Source: Escarpia spicata
Taxonomy: Eukaryota > Annelida > Polychaeta > Sabellida > Siboglinidae
NCBI GenBank assembly: GCA_963995525.1
Contig: OZ023213.1
Span: 45,576,794 to 45,640,793, forward strand
Length of the DNA: 64,000 nt
Direction of reading: 5' to 3'
The notes below the pieces were generated by a model. That model was not told where the DNA came from, made no database searches, and worked only from the letters and a program-made list of their open reading frames with translations. Position numbers and translations under genes: made by a program. Every line of letters begins with the position of its first letter. The stretch's first letter is position 1. Below are positions 23,779 to 36,929 of this stretch, one piece after another.

Positions 23779-24529
23779 CCTGTCCCAGTGATATCACTGC
23801 AATACATGCACTCTTGCTGCAGTGTGGATTTAATATGGATTGCTCTGCTAACTAACATCAAATAACATTTATTTTAGACAGCACATATCTATAAAAACAG
23901 ATTCAAGAATGTTATTGTTTACAAAAAATACAGTGGCAATGATCAATGTAGGGCATTTTGCTATTCAGCTATCTTCCAGTTAGTCTGTACATTGTAAACA
24001 TTTGATATAAATAATATGGGTTATATTGGGTGGGTGGTTTTGTTTACTTAGAGACTCCAATAAAATCATTCATTTTGCTGTTTCCAAGGTCGTTAAAAGG
24101 ATATCACTAGACTTTCTAAATATCACACCAGTTACCTGCACTTGTGGATCTGTAAAATTTCTCCACTGATGGGATGCAATTTTAAATTTTGTGTAACAAT
24201 TATCATTCCCACCAACTATCTGCCATCTTTTTTATTTAATTCCGGGTGGTGTTTCTTCCAGTCGTTTCCGGGTAGGTGCACTTCATGCTAGAATCCAGGT
24301 AAGGTTGATTAATAGTATTATAGTTTAGGGCTATGAGCACACTCAAACAAGCAAACATAGATATTCAGTAAAATAATATTATAAGATTATCTGATACTCA
24401 GAGAGAAGCCCTCCTCCATGTTCTTTGTACTGACAGGCGTTTTGACATGATGTTACCCAGAGTCGCCCTGGAGTACAGACGCAGAGTTGTCTGTAGATTT
24501 CTTCCACTTATACTCTTTATTCACACAGT
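23779..24529. other. 5' flank of UBE3B
   Basis: Region between the UBE3B start codon and the next LINE. Apart from the candidate promoter listed separately, no gene or repeat is evident. Confidence 0.5.
24225..24300 (-). promoter_or_regulatory. Candidate UBE3B core promoter
   Basis: About 450-520 bp upstream of the UBE3B ATG the minus strand carries two CCGGAA ETS-type sites and an AAGATGGC YY1-like motif within 75 bp, a combination common in TATA-less housekeeping promoters. No TATA box is seen. Inference only. Confidence 0.35.
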
Positions 24530-26880
24530 CCTGCCTCCATGCAGGCCCATTGCAGGGCAAGAGTGTACCCAAAGAAGAAATCAAGGGAATCAGGGAAATA
24601 TAAGCCACTATGGATGAACAATAAAACAATGCAGAAAGTGAAACAAAAAGCACAGAAATACCTACAAACCAAAGAATGGAAAGACTATCTAGATTACACG
24701 AAAGCTAGGAACCAAGCAAGAAGAGCTACTCGACAGGCAGTCAAGACACTTGAGCAGTCCATTGCACATGAGATTAAAAGCAATCCAAAGCATTTCTGGA
24801 ACTATGCTCAGTTAAAGACGAAAACAAGACCAAGAGTATCTGATCTCCAAAAGGAAGATACTGCAGAACTAAAATAAACAACTACAGACAGAGAAGGCAG
24901 AGGTCCTAAGTAAATTCTTTAGTGATGTTTTCATTAGGGAAGACTTAACAAATGTACCAACAAGTGAAAAAAAAGCACAGAAATACCTACAAACAAAGGA
25001 ATGGAAAGACTGTCTAGATTACACGAAAGCTAGGAACCAAGCAAGAAGAGCTACTTGACAGGCAGTCAAGACACTTGAGCAGTCCATTGCACATGAGATT
25101 AAAAGCAATCCAAAGCATTTCTGGAACTATGCTCAGTCAAAGACGAAAACAAGACCAAGAGTAGCTGATCTCCAAAAGGAAGATACTGTAGAACTAACAT
25201 AAACAACTACAGGCAGAGAAGGCAGAGGTCCTAAGTAAATTCTTTAGTGATGTTTTCATTAGGGAAGACTTAACAAATGTACCAACAGTTGAGGATCACC
25301 AGGGAATCAATACCTTAGATGATATCAACTTCACCATTGAAAATGTTGAGAAAAAACTGGGAAATCACCAGGACTTGATGGTATACACCCATGTGTACTA
25401 AAGGAACTCGCGAAGGAACTGACAGTGCCATAGTACATCATATCGAGGAAGTCCTTGGATACAAGCATATTACCAAAAGTTTGGAAAACTGCGAATGTGT
25501 CACCAATTTACAAGAAATGCAGTAGCAAACTACAGGCTGGTAAATTTGACTGCAGTGGCTTATAAAGTCATGGAATCGCTGGTTAAGGTCCAGCCCTCAT
25601 AACAGATATGGAAACTAACAAGTTAACTGCACGGTTTCATTGCTGGGAGATCATGCATCACACAGCAAATTTCAATGCTGGATGACTGGACAAGAATATC
25701 AGACGAAGGAAAATGTGTAGATGCTATATACATGGATTCTGAGAAGGCATTTGACTTGGTACTGCATCGGAGACAACTTTCAAAGTTAAATGGATATGGA
25801 ACCAAGGAAAATTACTGAAATGGACAGAAGCATTCCTCACTTGTCACAAGCAAAGGGCCTCAGTCAATGGTGTATCATCCCCCTGGTGAGATGTTCTGAG
25901 ATAACCCAGGAACGTGTTCTTGGTCCTATTCCTTTTATATTGTATATTAATGATATATATAACAAGTGTACTGGGGTAGTAGCATGTGGCCTGAAGATTT
26001 TGGTGGATGACACAAAAATATACCTTGAAATTTTAACAAGACAAGATTGCTTAGATCTGCAGAAAGACCTAGACAAATTACATAAATGGGTTGAAAAGTG
26101 TCAGTTACACTTTCACCCGGACAAATGCAAAGTTATGAGAATTGGACATGGGCACCCAGAATTTAACTACACCTTGACTACAGCAGCAGGTACTAATCCT
26201 CTGAAGTGTCACCGTGTCGAGAAAGACCTAGGCATCCAGGTTGATGATCAGCTGAGATTCACACAACATGTCCAAAAGGCTATACCTAATACAAACAAGT
26301 TCCTGCATGTAATCTGTCGTATGTATCAAAATCTAGACAGACAACTTTTCTCCATCTTTATAAAAAACTTGTCCGACCTTTTTTGGAGTATGGCATAGCA
26401 GTCTGGTCTCCACAGTATCAGACTATCGGTATGATATTGATGCTGTGGAGGCTATCCAAAGAAGAGCGACAGGAATGGTGCCAGCATTAAAACATTATGA
26501 TTATGAAACGAGACTAAAGGTCTTAAACTCACCAATGCTGACATATCGTAGATTACGAGGAGACATTATTAATGTTTATAAATACTTGAATGGCATATTT
26601 ACTTGCATGCACACTATGTTTAACCTGGACTTGTACGAAGGAACACGGGGGCATTCTTTAAAGTTGTATAAAAACAGGAGTAAACAAGAACTAAAGAAAC
26701 ACTTCTTTAGCGAGAGAGTAATTGTGTATGGAACACCTTACCCGAAGCCATTGTCACAGGTCCAACTGTCAATGCACTGAAGAACAGACTCGATACATTA
26801 TGGATGTATGTGCCTGTCAAATTCGATTATAAAGCAACATTGGTTAAAGAATGGTACATAGGCAAATTTGCCTGATGACC
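24530..26880 (+). mobile_element. CR1-like LINE with a 325-bp internal tandem duplication
   Basis: Plus strand: the pre-RT linker (KPLWMNNKTMQKVKQKAQKY, YTKARNQARRATRQAV, HFWNYAQLKTKTRP) at 24,539-24,877 is duplicated 325 bp downstream, with a premature stop in each copy. RT follows: ANYRLVNLTAVAYKVME near 25,530, LGPIPFILYINDIY and the degenerate active site LVDDTKIYLE at 25,915-26,020, HVEKDLGIQVDDQL-like connection at 26,215, and thumb IQRRATGMV at 26,455 through 26,780. The YADD box reads VDDT. Multiple frameshifts; dead. Confidence 0.88.
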
Positions 26881-26993
26881 AAAGAGGATGTGTGTATGTA
26901 TAATAACTGTTGAACGTGTTTTTTTCCTTTCATGTATCATCCCATAAGGCTAAGCATATAAAATTAGCCTTGGAGCTAAATTTGACAGGGTTT

Positions 26994-27344
26994 GACTAAA
27001 TGGCGCACGACCACGCACGACCACGAAGTTAACGAACGACCACCATTATTTAAAAAAATTGGGTCTGTATTTCACCCAGGAGTTACACAATTTCGGCATT
27101 TTATCCGATCTTCCGGAGGAGTAGTTAGTCTTTGCATAGTAGCGCCATCTGGCGAATGGAACCGTAGAGTTACCACAAGCGATGATTAAAGTTTCGAATT
27201 TTGTTACTCCAATGTGAAGAACATTTCTTAAATTTGGCGAGCTCCACACACATACCTCCTACGTGCCACCAACAGCCCGCTTGGTTACCAACACTACATA
27301 CATCTTGGTCGTGCGTGGTCGTTCGTGGTCGTGCGTCTTTTAGT
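26994..27344. mobile_element. 351-bp inverted-repeat element (MITE-like) with CGACCACGA motifs
   Basis: Begins GACTAAATGGCGCACGACCA and ends GTCGTGCGTCTTTTAGTC; the termini are inverted repeats carrying several copies of ACGACCACG. No ORF of note. No target-site duplication was recognised. Confidence 0.6.
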
Positions 27345-28054
27345 CATACCGATTTGACAAACAATCAGCGGAACCACTGATGGAGCGATAATAGGTGGGA
27401 ATTTGCATTTCTGTTATACAGAGCTCCAAATTTCGATGTAATACTCACATAACCTTCACGATGTCATAATGTTGTAAAACATAATACATACGTCACGTAA
27501 TATTCAGCAGTTCGTGCATACATTTAATGCAATGCATAAAATGTTGCTAAGGATTCCGAAGTTTCATTTTCTAAATATTAGGTCCGCAGCAAAATACTTT
27601 AATATCGTCCGAACCAGCTTGACAACGAGATACCGAGCAAACATGCGACAAACCGAAACGGCGAGGATAGCGTCAACAGTAGTGCCTCGCATCGAGTCCA
27701 TTAGTTGTACGTCATTGCCCTTATTTGTGTCCGGTCGTCAAGGTGACCCGCCATCTTGGCTATACACAATCGAATGTTGTGCATGTTTACCATGGAACCG
27801 ATACTATGATTCATGCAAGGTCGGAATGCCCCACTGCCTGAATGCACCACAACCTGAATGCACAACTCCTAATCGCAATGCTCCAACTGCATGGTCGCAA
27901 TGCACCAACGGCCTAGTCGGAATGCACTACTTTTATCATATATAATATATATATATATATTATAAAACAATTCGTTCTCTGTTTGTATGTGCACCCACAT
28001 CATCTCCGTCAGTTTTGCATGTATTGGGCTGAATTTTTGCGTGTGATCTACTAG
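27345..28054. other. No gene recognised; degenerate short repeat at 27,826-27,925
   Basis: Contains loosely repeated AATGC-AC blocks (GAATGCACCACAACC, GAATGCACAACTCC, CAATGCACCAACGG) and an AT dinucleotide run near 27,945. The 143-residue ORF at 27,514-27,945 has no recognisable domain. Confidence 0.5.
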
Positions 28055-28796
28055 GATTGGTGGCCCTGTTGTTGTTGCCGAGCGTTTCACTTATCTCTTC
28101 GGTGACAAGATCAACTTGATCCGCAGCCGAAACATGGTTCTGTCGGCTGATGTTGACAGCCCACAACCACGTATTGTTTCTTTGCCACTGCTAGCATTTC
28201 AGTCGCAAATGGCAAGACAAAGTTGTCCAAGCTTGATCCACTGCCATCCGTTATTCTGAAGGCGAATACATCCATCTTGGCGCCGATTCTCGTGAAATTG
28301 ATCAACCTGTCCTACTACGAGTCTTCCACTGTTCCCGCCCGTTTGAAGCACACAGTCATTGCACCTCTTCTGAAACGTTCCGGTCTTCCCGTCGACGACT
28401 ACGCCAGCTACTGACCTATCTCGAACCTTCCGTACACATCCAAGTTACGTGAATTCCATGTCTCTGCCCAACTGCCATTGCATATGCAACACAACGGCAT
28501 CGGAGATCCTTTTCAGAGCACCTACCGCCCGTCACACAGCATTGAAACAGCGTTTTTGTGTATCCAAGATGACGTGTTAAGATCACTGGATGCTCGCAAG
28601 CATGTAGTACTAATTCTACTTGACCTCAGCGCTGCTTTCGACACGATCAACCATGACTAGACCAAATCGGTGTGCAGTGCAGGTTCCACAGGGCAGTGTC
28701 TTGGGCCATCTGTTATTTTCTATATACTGTGCTGGTCTTTCCGACGTATTTGTGAAGCACGGTGTTCGCTACCATGTCTATGCTGACGTCACCCAA
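28055..28796 (+). mobile_element. CR1/L2-like LINE, copy B (inverted partner of copy A)
   Basis: Nearly identical to 21,225-20,520 read on the other strand: the same 63-residue frame ending DDYASY-stop (28,223-28,414), the same [14 protein letters not shown] box ending in a stop (28,478-28,660), and the same deletion before VPQGSVLG. It carries a 24-bp difference near 28,090 and is cut off just after the CATGTCTATGCTGACG active-site codons by a 35-bp minisatellite. Confidence 0.9.
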
Positions 28797-29565
28797 TGAC
28801 ATGATGAACACAAGACGGGTCACAGGGTTAATGACATGATGAACACAAGACGGGTCACAGGGTTCATGACGTGATGAACACAAGACTGGTCACAAGGTTC
28901 ATGACGTGATGAACACAACACGGGGTCACAGGGTTAATGACATGATGAACACAAGACGGGTCACAGGGTTAATGACATGATGAACACAAGACGGGTCACA
29001 GGGTTCATGACGTGATGAACACAAGACTGGTCACAGGGTTCGTGACGTGATGAACACAACACGGGGTCACAGGGTTAATGACACGATAAACACAAGACGG
29101 GTCACATGGTTAATGACACGACGAACACAAGACGGGTTACAGGGTTCATGACGTGATGAACACAATACTGGTCACAGGGTTCATGACATGATGAACACAA
29201 GACTGGTCACAGGGTTCATGACGTGATGAACACAACACGGGGTCACAGGGTTAATGACATGATGAACACAAGACGGGTCACAGGATTAATGACATGATGA
29301 ACACAAGACGGGTCACAGGGTTCATGACGTGATGAACACAAGACTGGTCACAGGGTTCATGACGTGATGAACACAACACGGGGTCACAGGGTTAATGACA
29401 TGATGAACACAAGACGGGTCACAGGGTTAATGACATGATGGACACAAGACGGGTCACAGGGTTCATGACGTGATGAACACAATATTGGTCACAGGGTTCA
29501 TGACGTGATGAACACAACACGGGGTCACAGGGTTCATGACATGATGGACACAATAATGTGTATAC
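28796..29565. repeat. 35-bp minisatellite, about 22 copies
   Basis: Unit GACATGATGAACACAAGACG + GGTCACAGGGTTAAT (35 bp) with variants GACGTGATG, AAGACTGG and AACACGGGG arranged in a recurring order of about four units, indicating higher-order expansion. Confidence 0.96.
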
Positions 29566-29809
29566 AAGGTTCATAACACGATTAATAAAAGATTGTGGAC
29601 ACAGAGTTAATGACATGATTAACACACAAGACAAGACAATTAACAAGATAGCCATCCAGAGAATTAACTCTAGACAAGGAGGCCTTTTGGTTTATCGAGA
29701 GTCGAACCCTTTTTATCTACGTGTATCCCGCCCTTATGAGGTACGTGTCGATTTTATTTTAAAACATTCACGCTACTAGTACCCACACAATCAACAGATA
29801 AGCATGACG

Positions 29810-29980
29810 TGACCAATTGGAACTACATTTGGGAGAATATATCTTAAGTTATGTTCCTTTTTCAATTATATAGCCATCTCTCCGTCTTCTACAAAATGGA
29901 TGGTACAGAATGTTGAGATGGAGGAAGAGGACTTGCCAACAACATGGGGTGCACCATGGGGCACCAGGATGCTCGTGTCA
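29810..29980 (+). repeat. Left terminal inverted repeat (171 bp)
   Basis: Exact reverse complement of 36,930-37,100 over all 171 positions as I read them; the match stops abruptly at CGTTAG (left) versus ACCTCC (right, complemented). Confidence 0.95.
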
Positions 29981-30385
29981 CGTTAGAGTGGTAATGTTCT
30001 AGTAATTTAGTGCATCACCGAGGTAATTTCTTAACAATTTAGCATTTCAGCGTAGTAAACTTGTATAATGTTCGTATTTTATTACATTACCAAGGTAACG
30101 TCCTAATATTTAGTTTTTCAGTGCGATAGCGTTGTAACATTTTCGTATTTTAGTAAGTTAGCATCATAACTTCTTAACATGTTAACTTTTCAGCGCGGTA
30201 GACTTGTATCATATTAGTATTTTAGTGCATCAACGCGGTAACTTCGTAATATTTTAATATTTCATCGCGTTAGAGTGGTAATGTTCTAGTAATTTTGTGC
30301 ATCACCGAGGTAATTTCTTAACAATTTAGCGTTTCAGCACGGTGACCTTGTATCATTTTCGTATTTTAGTTCGTAAACGTGGTAA
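29981..30385. repeat. Subterminal repeats of the 7.3-kb transposon
   Basis: A block GTAATGTTCTAGTAATTT + GTGCATCACCGAGGTAATTT is present at about 29,990-30,045 and 30,270-30,330, with degenerate GTAACTT-GTAA-ATTTT units between. Subterminal motif clusters are typical transposase-binding regions. Confidence 0.7.
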
Positions 30386-30497
30386 CTTTGTAACATATTT
30401 AAAGGCCAAATCCTGGGAAACAATTGCTAATAACTATACAAATATCTACATATGTGTTCTGTAATATAATGACAACCCCGAAACCATTACAATACGT

Positions 30498-30893
30498 CTA
30501 ACTTGAAACATAATAAACAATACCTGGAACTGGGAGGGAATTTTCTTTGATGTTAATCCCAACCCTTCCAGATTCACAGCTAATGCCATAAAAGTTGCAC
30601 ACCATGCTAAGGCTTTGTTCAGCCTTTCTCAGTAATAGTACATTAATTAACAACCTGACTTTGCGTAATACACGGAGACACGGTTTTACCATATATGGGC
30701 ATCCGCCATCTGAAATAAGTTTTCGAAAACGAGACTGCGAATAAATAAAGACACGTGCGTCGATATAGTTAGCCATTTCTATGTTAATGTGCCTTTTCTT
30801 ATGTAAGTTACAAGCACGTTTTGAGACATATACACATTCGTAAATACCTATACATTTATACACTTTGCTGTTTATAGTATTAAGTTGATACAA
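30498..30893 (-). other. Unidentified ORF inside the transposon
   Basis: 131-residue open frame in the left arm. No zinc-finger spacing or transposase motif recognised; may be chance or a decayed exon. Confidence 0.2.
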
Positions 30894-31652
30894 TTTAGTG
30901 AGATTTTGTTAAACATTATTAAAAAAGTTGTTTTTGATTGGAAAGTTTACGACTATGGAATTGTAAAAAAACAATCAATGACAGGCGCCACCGCCGACAG
31001 TTGCAGGCTCACAGCACGACAACACGCAACGAAATTGTAATGTATACACATCACAGAGCTTTGTTATGTATTGGCAGCTTTACAGGAGTTGACTATTACG
31101 AATAGGTTCGTACAGTTTCACCCGATAACGTGAAATATGTCGTAGGTTTACACCGACACATAGCGAATGTGCTACATCGTCATTAGTTGCCGCTAATAAA
31201 AATACGTAGTTTTGCATAACATTAATTTAATGTCTCGCAAACATCGTTATGCCTCATTTCCTGTGAATATTTTATACCCATTCATTGACCAAGATTTACA
31301 TAGGCCTCATTCCCCGAAAATTGGTGGCACAGTTTATGCGATATCGTCATTATCGAGTACAAGTTTCACTGACAACTTGAAGAGTTTAGAGGGAGCCTGC
31401 GATTCGCTGATTCCAGACTTCGGGTTCATGGGGCCGATGGTGGGATGAAATGATAATTTGGGATTGCACCCCTCTTACGCTGGGTAATAAAGGGGGTCAC
31501 ATATGTTCATATAGGGCCCAACTAGCTAGAGGATCTTGCCCTAACTGTGACTCGTGCAATGGTCAAATCAAATGGAGAAGTTGTAAAACATTATTGTTAA
31601 ATTAAAATGCTTTGCCAAACAGTTGATATCCAACAGAGGGAAAGGTTAGTAG

Positions 31653-34574
31653 ATAACCGCAAACACCAACGTCAAACCAACACCTGTCACAACACCATTT
31701 GCCGGCAATGCCCCAGATCTTGATGACATGACACTGGAATCATTCAGTCTGTGGTCGGATCCAGCTCTGAAAACCTTCATGTCGGTGAGAAAAAAGTCAA
31801 CAGAAGGGAACGTTGATGAACTTGTCGCCAGGTGTGTATTATATTACAACAATAATATTACAACAAATATATTCTATATTCCTGTTTACATGAAATTTTA
31901 TAATGTCTTGTATTCAGAGTATATACCCTTATGTTAATTATGGCTACAGGGCATTCATACCCTGGGAGCACCATGTGGATGTGAACGCATCCGAGGAGCA
32001 CCTCCTGCGATGTAGTCTACAGGAATACAAAGCTCGTATGGTCTTGGTACTACCAGATCCACTCACACTGGATGGCTGGGCGCAGGAGGAGAGCTGCAGT
32101 GAATGGCCGAGTGTCTACATATAATATATATCTGCATTTCTCAAAATGATCACAACTACCGAACTACACAAGGTACTCATGAATGGGTATAAACAAGGAT
32201 AAGCTTATAGGTATGAATCATGCAGATATAAATTGATCGTCACTATATATAGTATCCCCAAAATCATATACATATGCTACGATGTATATTCTGAGATAAT
32301 TTATCTATGTTTCCTTATATTCTGTTCAGCTACAAATAATTGTTTGCCCCTGTATTGTCTATTAAATAGGTATTTCACGTCGCACTGGGTGAAGGATGTA
32401 TTCTATCACCAAATCAGCAGCAGTAGTAGCATAGCCCTCCTTGCAGCAAAGGTCTCCCGTTCATGTCACTAAATAGTGGCAAATATGAGGCCTGGGTTGC
32501 TGTGGAGAAAGATGTGGTGGACCAGCCAGGAGGAAGGGTTGTTGCAGGTTATTGCACATGCACTGCTGGGTGATTATCATTTTCATATCAGTGATCTATA
32601 TTATACATTTCATGAACAATTACCAAATAATATAGAATATAGGGTCCAGGGGCCCTGAAGTACTTTGGATTATGTTCCTTTGAAAATAAGAAACAAAATT
32701 AATTATATATATTTTTTACATTTTTAAAACAAAAAAATCATTGATCTCATATGAAAATCGAAGTAGTGGGCTTTTGATTGAAACATACACAGTGCACGAC
32801 GGGTGCCAATACTGAATAGTTGTTTGGATTATTGTCCAAAAGGTTAAAAATAAATAAAAATTGTGGGAATTATAAATATTAACCACTACAAGTATTAGAA
32901 CTATATAGAATTTCTACATTTATGCCGCTGTATGTCTAATAATATGTTCTTTCGCTAATTGAAGGGAAGTTGCAACCATGTAGCTGGCATTCTTTACCGG
33001 GTGGAGTGTGCTGTCAGAACGGGATTGACGAAGCAAGCCTCCACTTTAAAATTATGCCAGTGGAATGTGCCCGCAGGTCATGTCCCGCAATTTCCAATCA
33101 AGATGTGTGAGCAAGTTTGGAAGAAAGACAATTACCTCAAGCATGGTAGGATGTAATACCAGTTATACCTTCATAACTTAACACATTGATGTTTTATTAA
33201 ATTATTTATGTATATTGTGATATAAATATAATTACAAAATTAATTGCTTGTGTATGTCACATTGAAAACAATGTCATCGGATAAGGAAATAAAGTAAACA
33301 TATTGCTTGGCATTTACAATAATGTTTGTGTTTCTTCTAGGTCAAGACGAACAACTGAAATCTGTGAGGCATTTGGGTAGTGTGTTCAGTCCATTATCAG
33401 CTCACCAAGAGCAGTACATCGCACAGTCTGAGCAGATCAGAGACGCTCTGGCAGAAATCACCAAGAAGCATGTCCCCGACAGCTGCTTCTTACAATTACA
33501 CGAGATGCGTCCATTCCCCAAGCATCCCACAATAAACTGTCCACCGTCAGTCATACAGATATCCAAGGATTTGGGCCAGCCAACGACTGTTGCTGAATTA
33601 GCCAAGGCAATAACACTACAACCCTCAGATATATATCCAAGCTTCAATCAGCTACGATGCAACCATTTCATCAGATGAGTGGAAAGAGCAGAGACGAGGC
33701 CGTGTGTCTGCCAGCAACTTCCACCACGTCCATAGCAGGATGAAAACACTCATTAAGAAGCCGACATAATCTCCTGATAAACTCATCTGCACATTGATGG
33801 GTTATAACCCTCCTGTCATGAATATCGCGATGAAACATGGACAAGAAAAGGAACCACACGCGAAGAGAGCGCGTATTCACGAATAATGCGGCACCAACAT
33901 CGCAAGTTCATTGTCGAGGAATGTGGCCTGGTGATTGACGCAGTCCATCCCATGTTGAGAGCCTCACCAAACCTACTTGTCTCCTGTGACTGCACACCGG
34001 AGCCATGTGGACAAGGATTGTGTGAAATTAAATGTCCTGAGTCATGCAAGGACGTCAAACCCTCACCAGAAAAACTGGGACCATCTCGTAAATATGGACG
34101 GAAAAGTCCGATTGTGCAGAACGTCTCAATACTTCTCCCAGGTGCAGGGCCAAATGGGCTTATTGAGGATAAAGTGCACGTGGTTACCACCTGGAACGTA
34201 TAGTGTTTGAGCCACTGTTTTGGGAGAGTATGAGAGCGAACCTGGTAAAGTTCTGGACATATTATGTGGCTCCAGATTCATCAGTGGCTCCCTCGCTGGA
34301 CATAACCCACACTGTCATTGAGAATGAGCACGGCTACTGCATCAATCCTATATCAAAGAAACCGAAACTCGTCCCAGTAGCATCAACATCTGGGTATAAG
34401 GGACCGCTTGGAACAAAACCCAAATTAAGCAAGGTCTATCTCTGTCATGTGTATGGTGTCGACGTGCCGGATAAACCAATATTGGACTGTGACCAGAGTA
34501 TCGAATGTTCGTCGTATAGATTATGGTTTCACAATATTTGTGCTGGACTCATTGAATTGGACAATATTGATTAA
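31653..34574 (+). pseudogene. SWIM zinc-finger / YqaJ-type nuclease gene of the transposon (multi-exon, broken)
   Basis: Exons in order: SAP-like segment to 31,831 (WSDPALKTFMSVRKK, GNVDELVAR, donor GTGTGT); 31,950 onward (AFIPWEHHVDVNASEEHLLR, ...LPDPLTLDGWAQEE...WPSV); 32,370-32,567 (HWVKDVFYHQI, then AWVAVEKDVVDQPGGRVVAG YCTCTAG); about 32,965-33,145 (CNHVAGILYRVECAVRTGLT); 33,341-33,678; then the YqaJ domain (DEWKEQRRGRVSASNF, LRASPNLLVSCDC, catalytic CEIKCPES near 34,025) and a degenerate PHD-like tail to 34,574. CTC...CNH is the SWIM finger. Breaks: frameshift near 32,468, TAA near 33,767, frameshift near 33,875, stop near 34,201. The product would be a lambda-exonuclease-like nuclease assisting transposition. 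Confidence 0.82.
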
Positions 34575-35399
34575 TCCAAGAACTGGGTATGTAAAGACTG
34601 TAATTAAATTATTGAAGAGTGTTTCTGATCTTATATGAACCAATTATATTATCCACAAGTGGTAGAACATATTTCTATTTTAACACATTGAATGATAAGG
34701 CCATTAATTTGTATCAATTGTTTCACAAAGAATTTTCCAGCAAAATATGCAGAAAAGAAAATGTCAAAATATAGGGTTGGTCATTTTTAAAAAATCAGCC
34801 ATGACGAAAGTAGAGAAGTTGTAAAATATATTTACAAATATATATATATATATATATACACAATACAATACAATATATATATTGTATTGTGTATTGTAGT
34901 GTCATTTACTCAAAATTCATGTCTTCCATTTGAGCTTACTAGACCAAGAGATGGCTTACTATTTTATTGAGAAGTGATAAAATGATTCTTGAATAAACTT
35001 GTTCATATAATATCCATATTATCTAGTATTCAATCACAAAAACATTTGCCATATTTTAAACAATCATCTTACATATATTTGCCCCATAGCTCCTCTCATA
35101 TACTAGTATATGATACGATATGAATTTATAGTTGACATGATAACGAACAATTTTGATAAAATTACTGCAAAGCTTACTCGCATCATCAAAATATTGTGAC
35201 ATAACAAACATTCATACAATCATAATATATGAAGCATGGCATACATTCTAATGTAATCGAACCAGTCTGTATTCAAGTAAGTTACTTCATAGATAATTGC
35301 AGCATCTGGGAACATTCCTTGCATCCGTATAAAATGCACACGAAGTCTAAATTTGGGAATGTTCCCATAAACAAATTAAATCTTTGTAAATTGGCTTCT
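34575..35399. other. AT-rich centre of the transposon
   Basis: Spacer between the convergent genes with a small palindrome at 34,857-34,895 (CAATACAATA...TATTGTATTG). No coding detected. Confidence 0.55.
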
Positions 35400-36590
35400 T
35401 CAAATTGCAAAATGCTGCACAAACTGTGACAATTTTATCCAGAGAAGAGATATGGGGATGCCATGTCGTATAATGCGGAAACATTTCAACCTTCTATTGA
35501 CCTGCTCCATTAGGATTCGTAAGTTGGCAATTCGACTTGTTCTAGTGTTGGCCGCTTGTGATATCTGAGCTTGTCCTCGTTTCCCAAGAGGCATGTGGAG
35601 TTGAATCTGACGAAAATCACAGTCTTCCTGTATGAGGAATCCTTTGTCGGCCTGGATCATGTCATATGGATCAAGCTTATCAAATAAACCAGAATCTAGA
35701 GTTATTGCCTTATCCGATGCTCTGCCATTATACGCCTTTGAAATGAAAGTGATTGCCGAATTTGGTGCAATGCCGATAAGGAGTTTTGCCGTGTTGTGAT
35801 GCTTGTATTGTGACCATGTTGATGTCTGTAGCAGAGGATCTTTCGGTACATCGATTAATATATCTGTACAGTCGGTGATTGGCCTCAGATCTGGCAGATG
35901 TTTGAACCTCTGGGGTTTTGTCGCAATTATGTGTTCTTTAGTCGGCCAAAATATTAGCGGTTGTATCACCTTACTCATTGCAGTCAGCCATGCATTGGAT
36001 ACTTGGCTACAGAGGCTGGGTGATATCTCATATCTGATGGCGAGATCCTTCTTCAACAATCCAAGTCGGAGTCACATTAGAGTCAACAGAAATTCATTCT
36101 GACTACTTCATTTCCTCTGGGGACCAAACTTTCTTGGGCTTCGGAATAAACGTCTAACCTTGGTGCTTACAGCTCCTAGACCTTTCCAACGACGTTTTAC
36201 ATATGGCGCAATGAGATTATGTAAATCGAGAAATAATCCACGCGATTGTAAGCCAGTGTAGAATTGTGTCTGATTATCCGCACTGCAGCTGGGTTCTGGA
36301 TATGCTAAAGGTTGTCATCATCATGTTGGCTAGCTGTTGACTGGGCAGATTCAGCAGCCAATTTCCGCTTTTTGTGTCTCTTGTCCTTCTTTAGAGACTT
36401 CTCCGTAGGACCAACATTCTTCACATGACCCACATTTAAATCAGGATCCGGGTGGGACTCGGACGGCTTCCCGTTTTTTCGGCTCCAGTAAAGGAAATGA
36501 ATGCTTGGGATCAGCTCTTGAGAATGCCGATATCAACCTCTTCCTCTTTGGCAAATCCTTCTCTCTTCGAGCAGCAGAAGAGCCTGAAAT
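35400..36590 (-). pseudogene. DDE transposase of the 7.3-kb transposon (DDE_Tnp_4 type, broken)
   Basis: The open part, 36,059-35,400 (219 residues), has the DDE_Tnp_4 order: first Asp in ITDCTDILIDVPKDP, then WSQYKHHNTAKLLIGIAPN, second Asp in MIQADKGFLIQEDC, and Glu in RILMEQVNRRLKCF, ending QFVQHFAI. Upstream in frame are the helix-turn-helix segment (EFLLTLM | LRLGLLKKDLAIRYEI) and a basic region (KKDKRHKKRKLAAES) near 36,330-36,480. In-frame TGA codons at 36,074-36,072 and 36,110-36,108 interrupt this N-terminus. An acceptor-like TGTAATTTCAG near 36,590 suggests a further 5' exon. Acts in the nucleus by cutting at the element's terminal inverted repeats. Confidence 0.88.
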
Positions 36591-36929
36591 TACAGTAGTG
36601 AATAACAATTAATTTTCATGGTAACCATCTCTGATGTTGTCTCATACAGTATTTAAAAAAAATGTATCCGATCATTTTTGTTCACATCGGTTCAATAATT
36701 ACAAATAGTATATCCATTTAGGCAATGACATTTTGCAATGTTATGATGGACAATGATCACTGATGATCGGTGATAGGCCTATGTCACATGACTCAAATAA
36801 GATGCTAATTATGTGATCTTGTGAAACATTACTTACCAGTATAATGGCATTTTCATCAAGTAGGATTACATTTTGTAATTTACATATTTACATATCTCCA
36901 TTACATAATTGTCTTACTCAAACGGAGGT

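Noticed and set aside
27514..27945. 143-aa ORF as a protein gene
   Set aside because: No domain, no splice structure, ends in short repeats.
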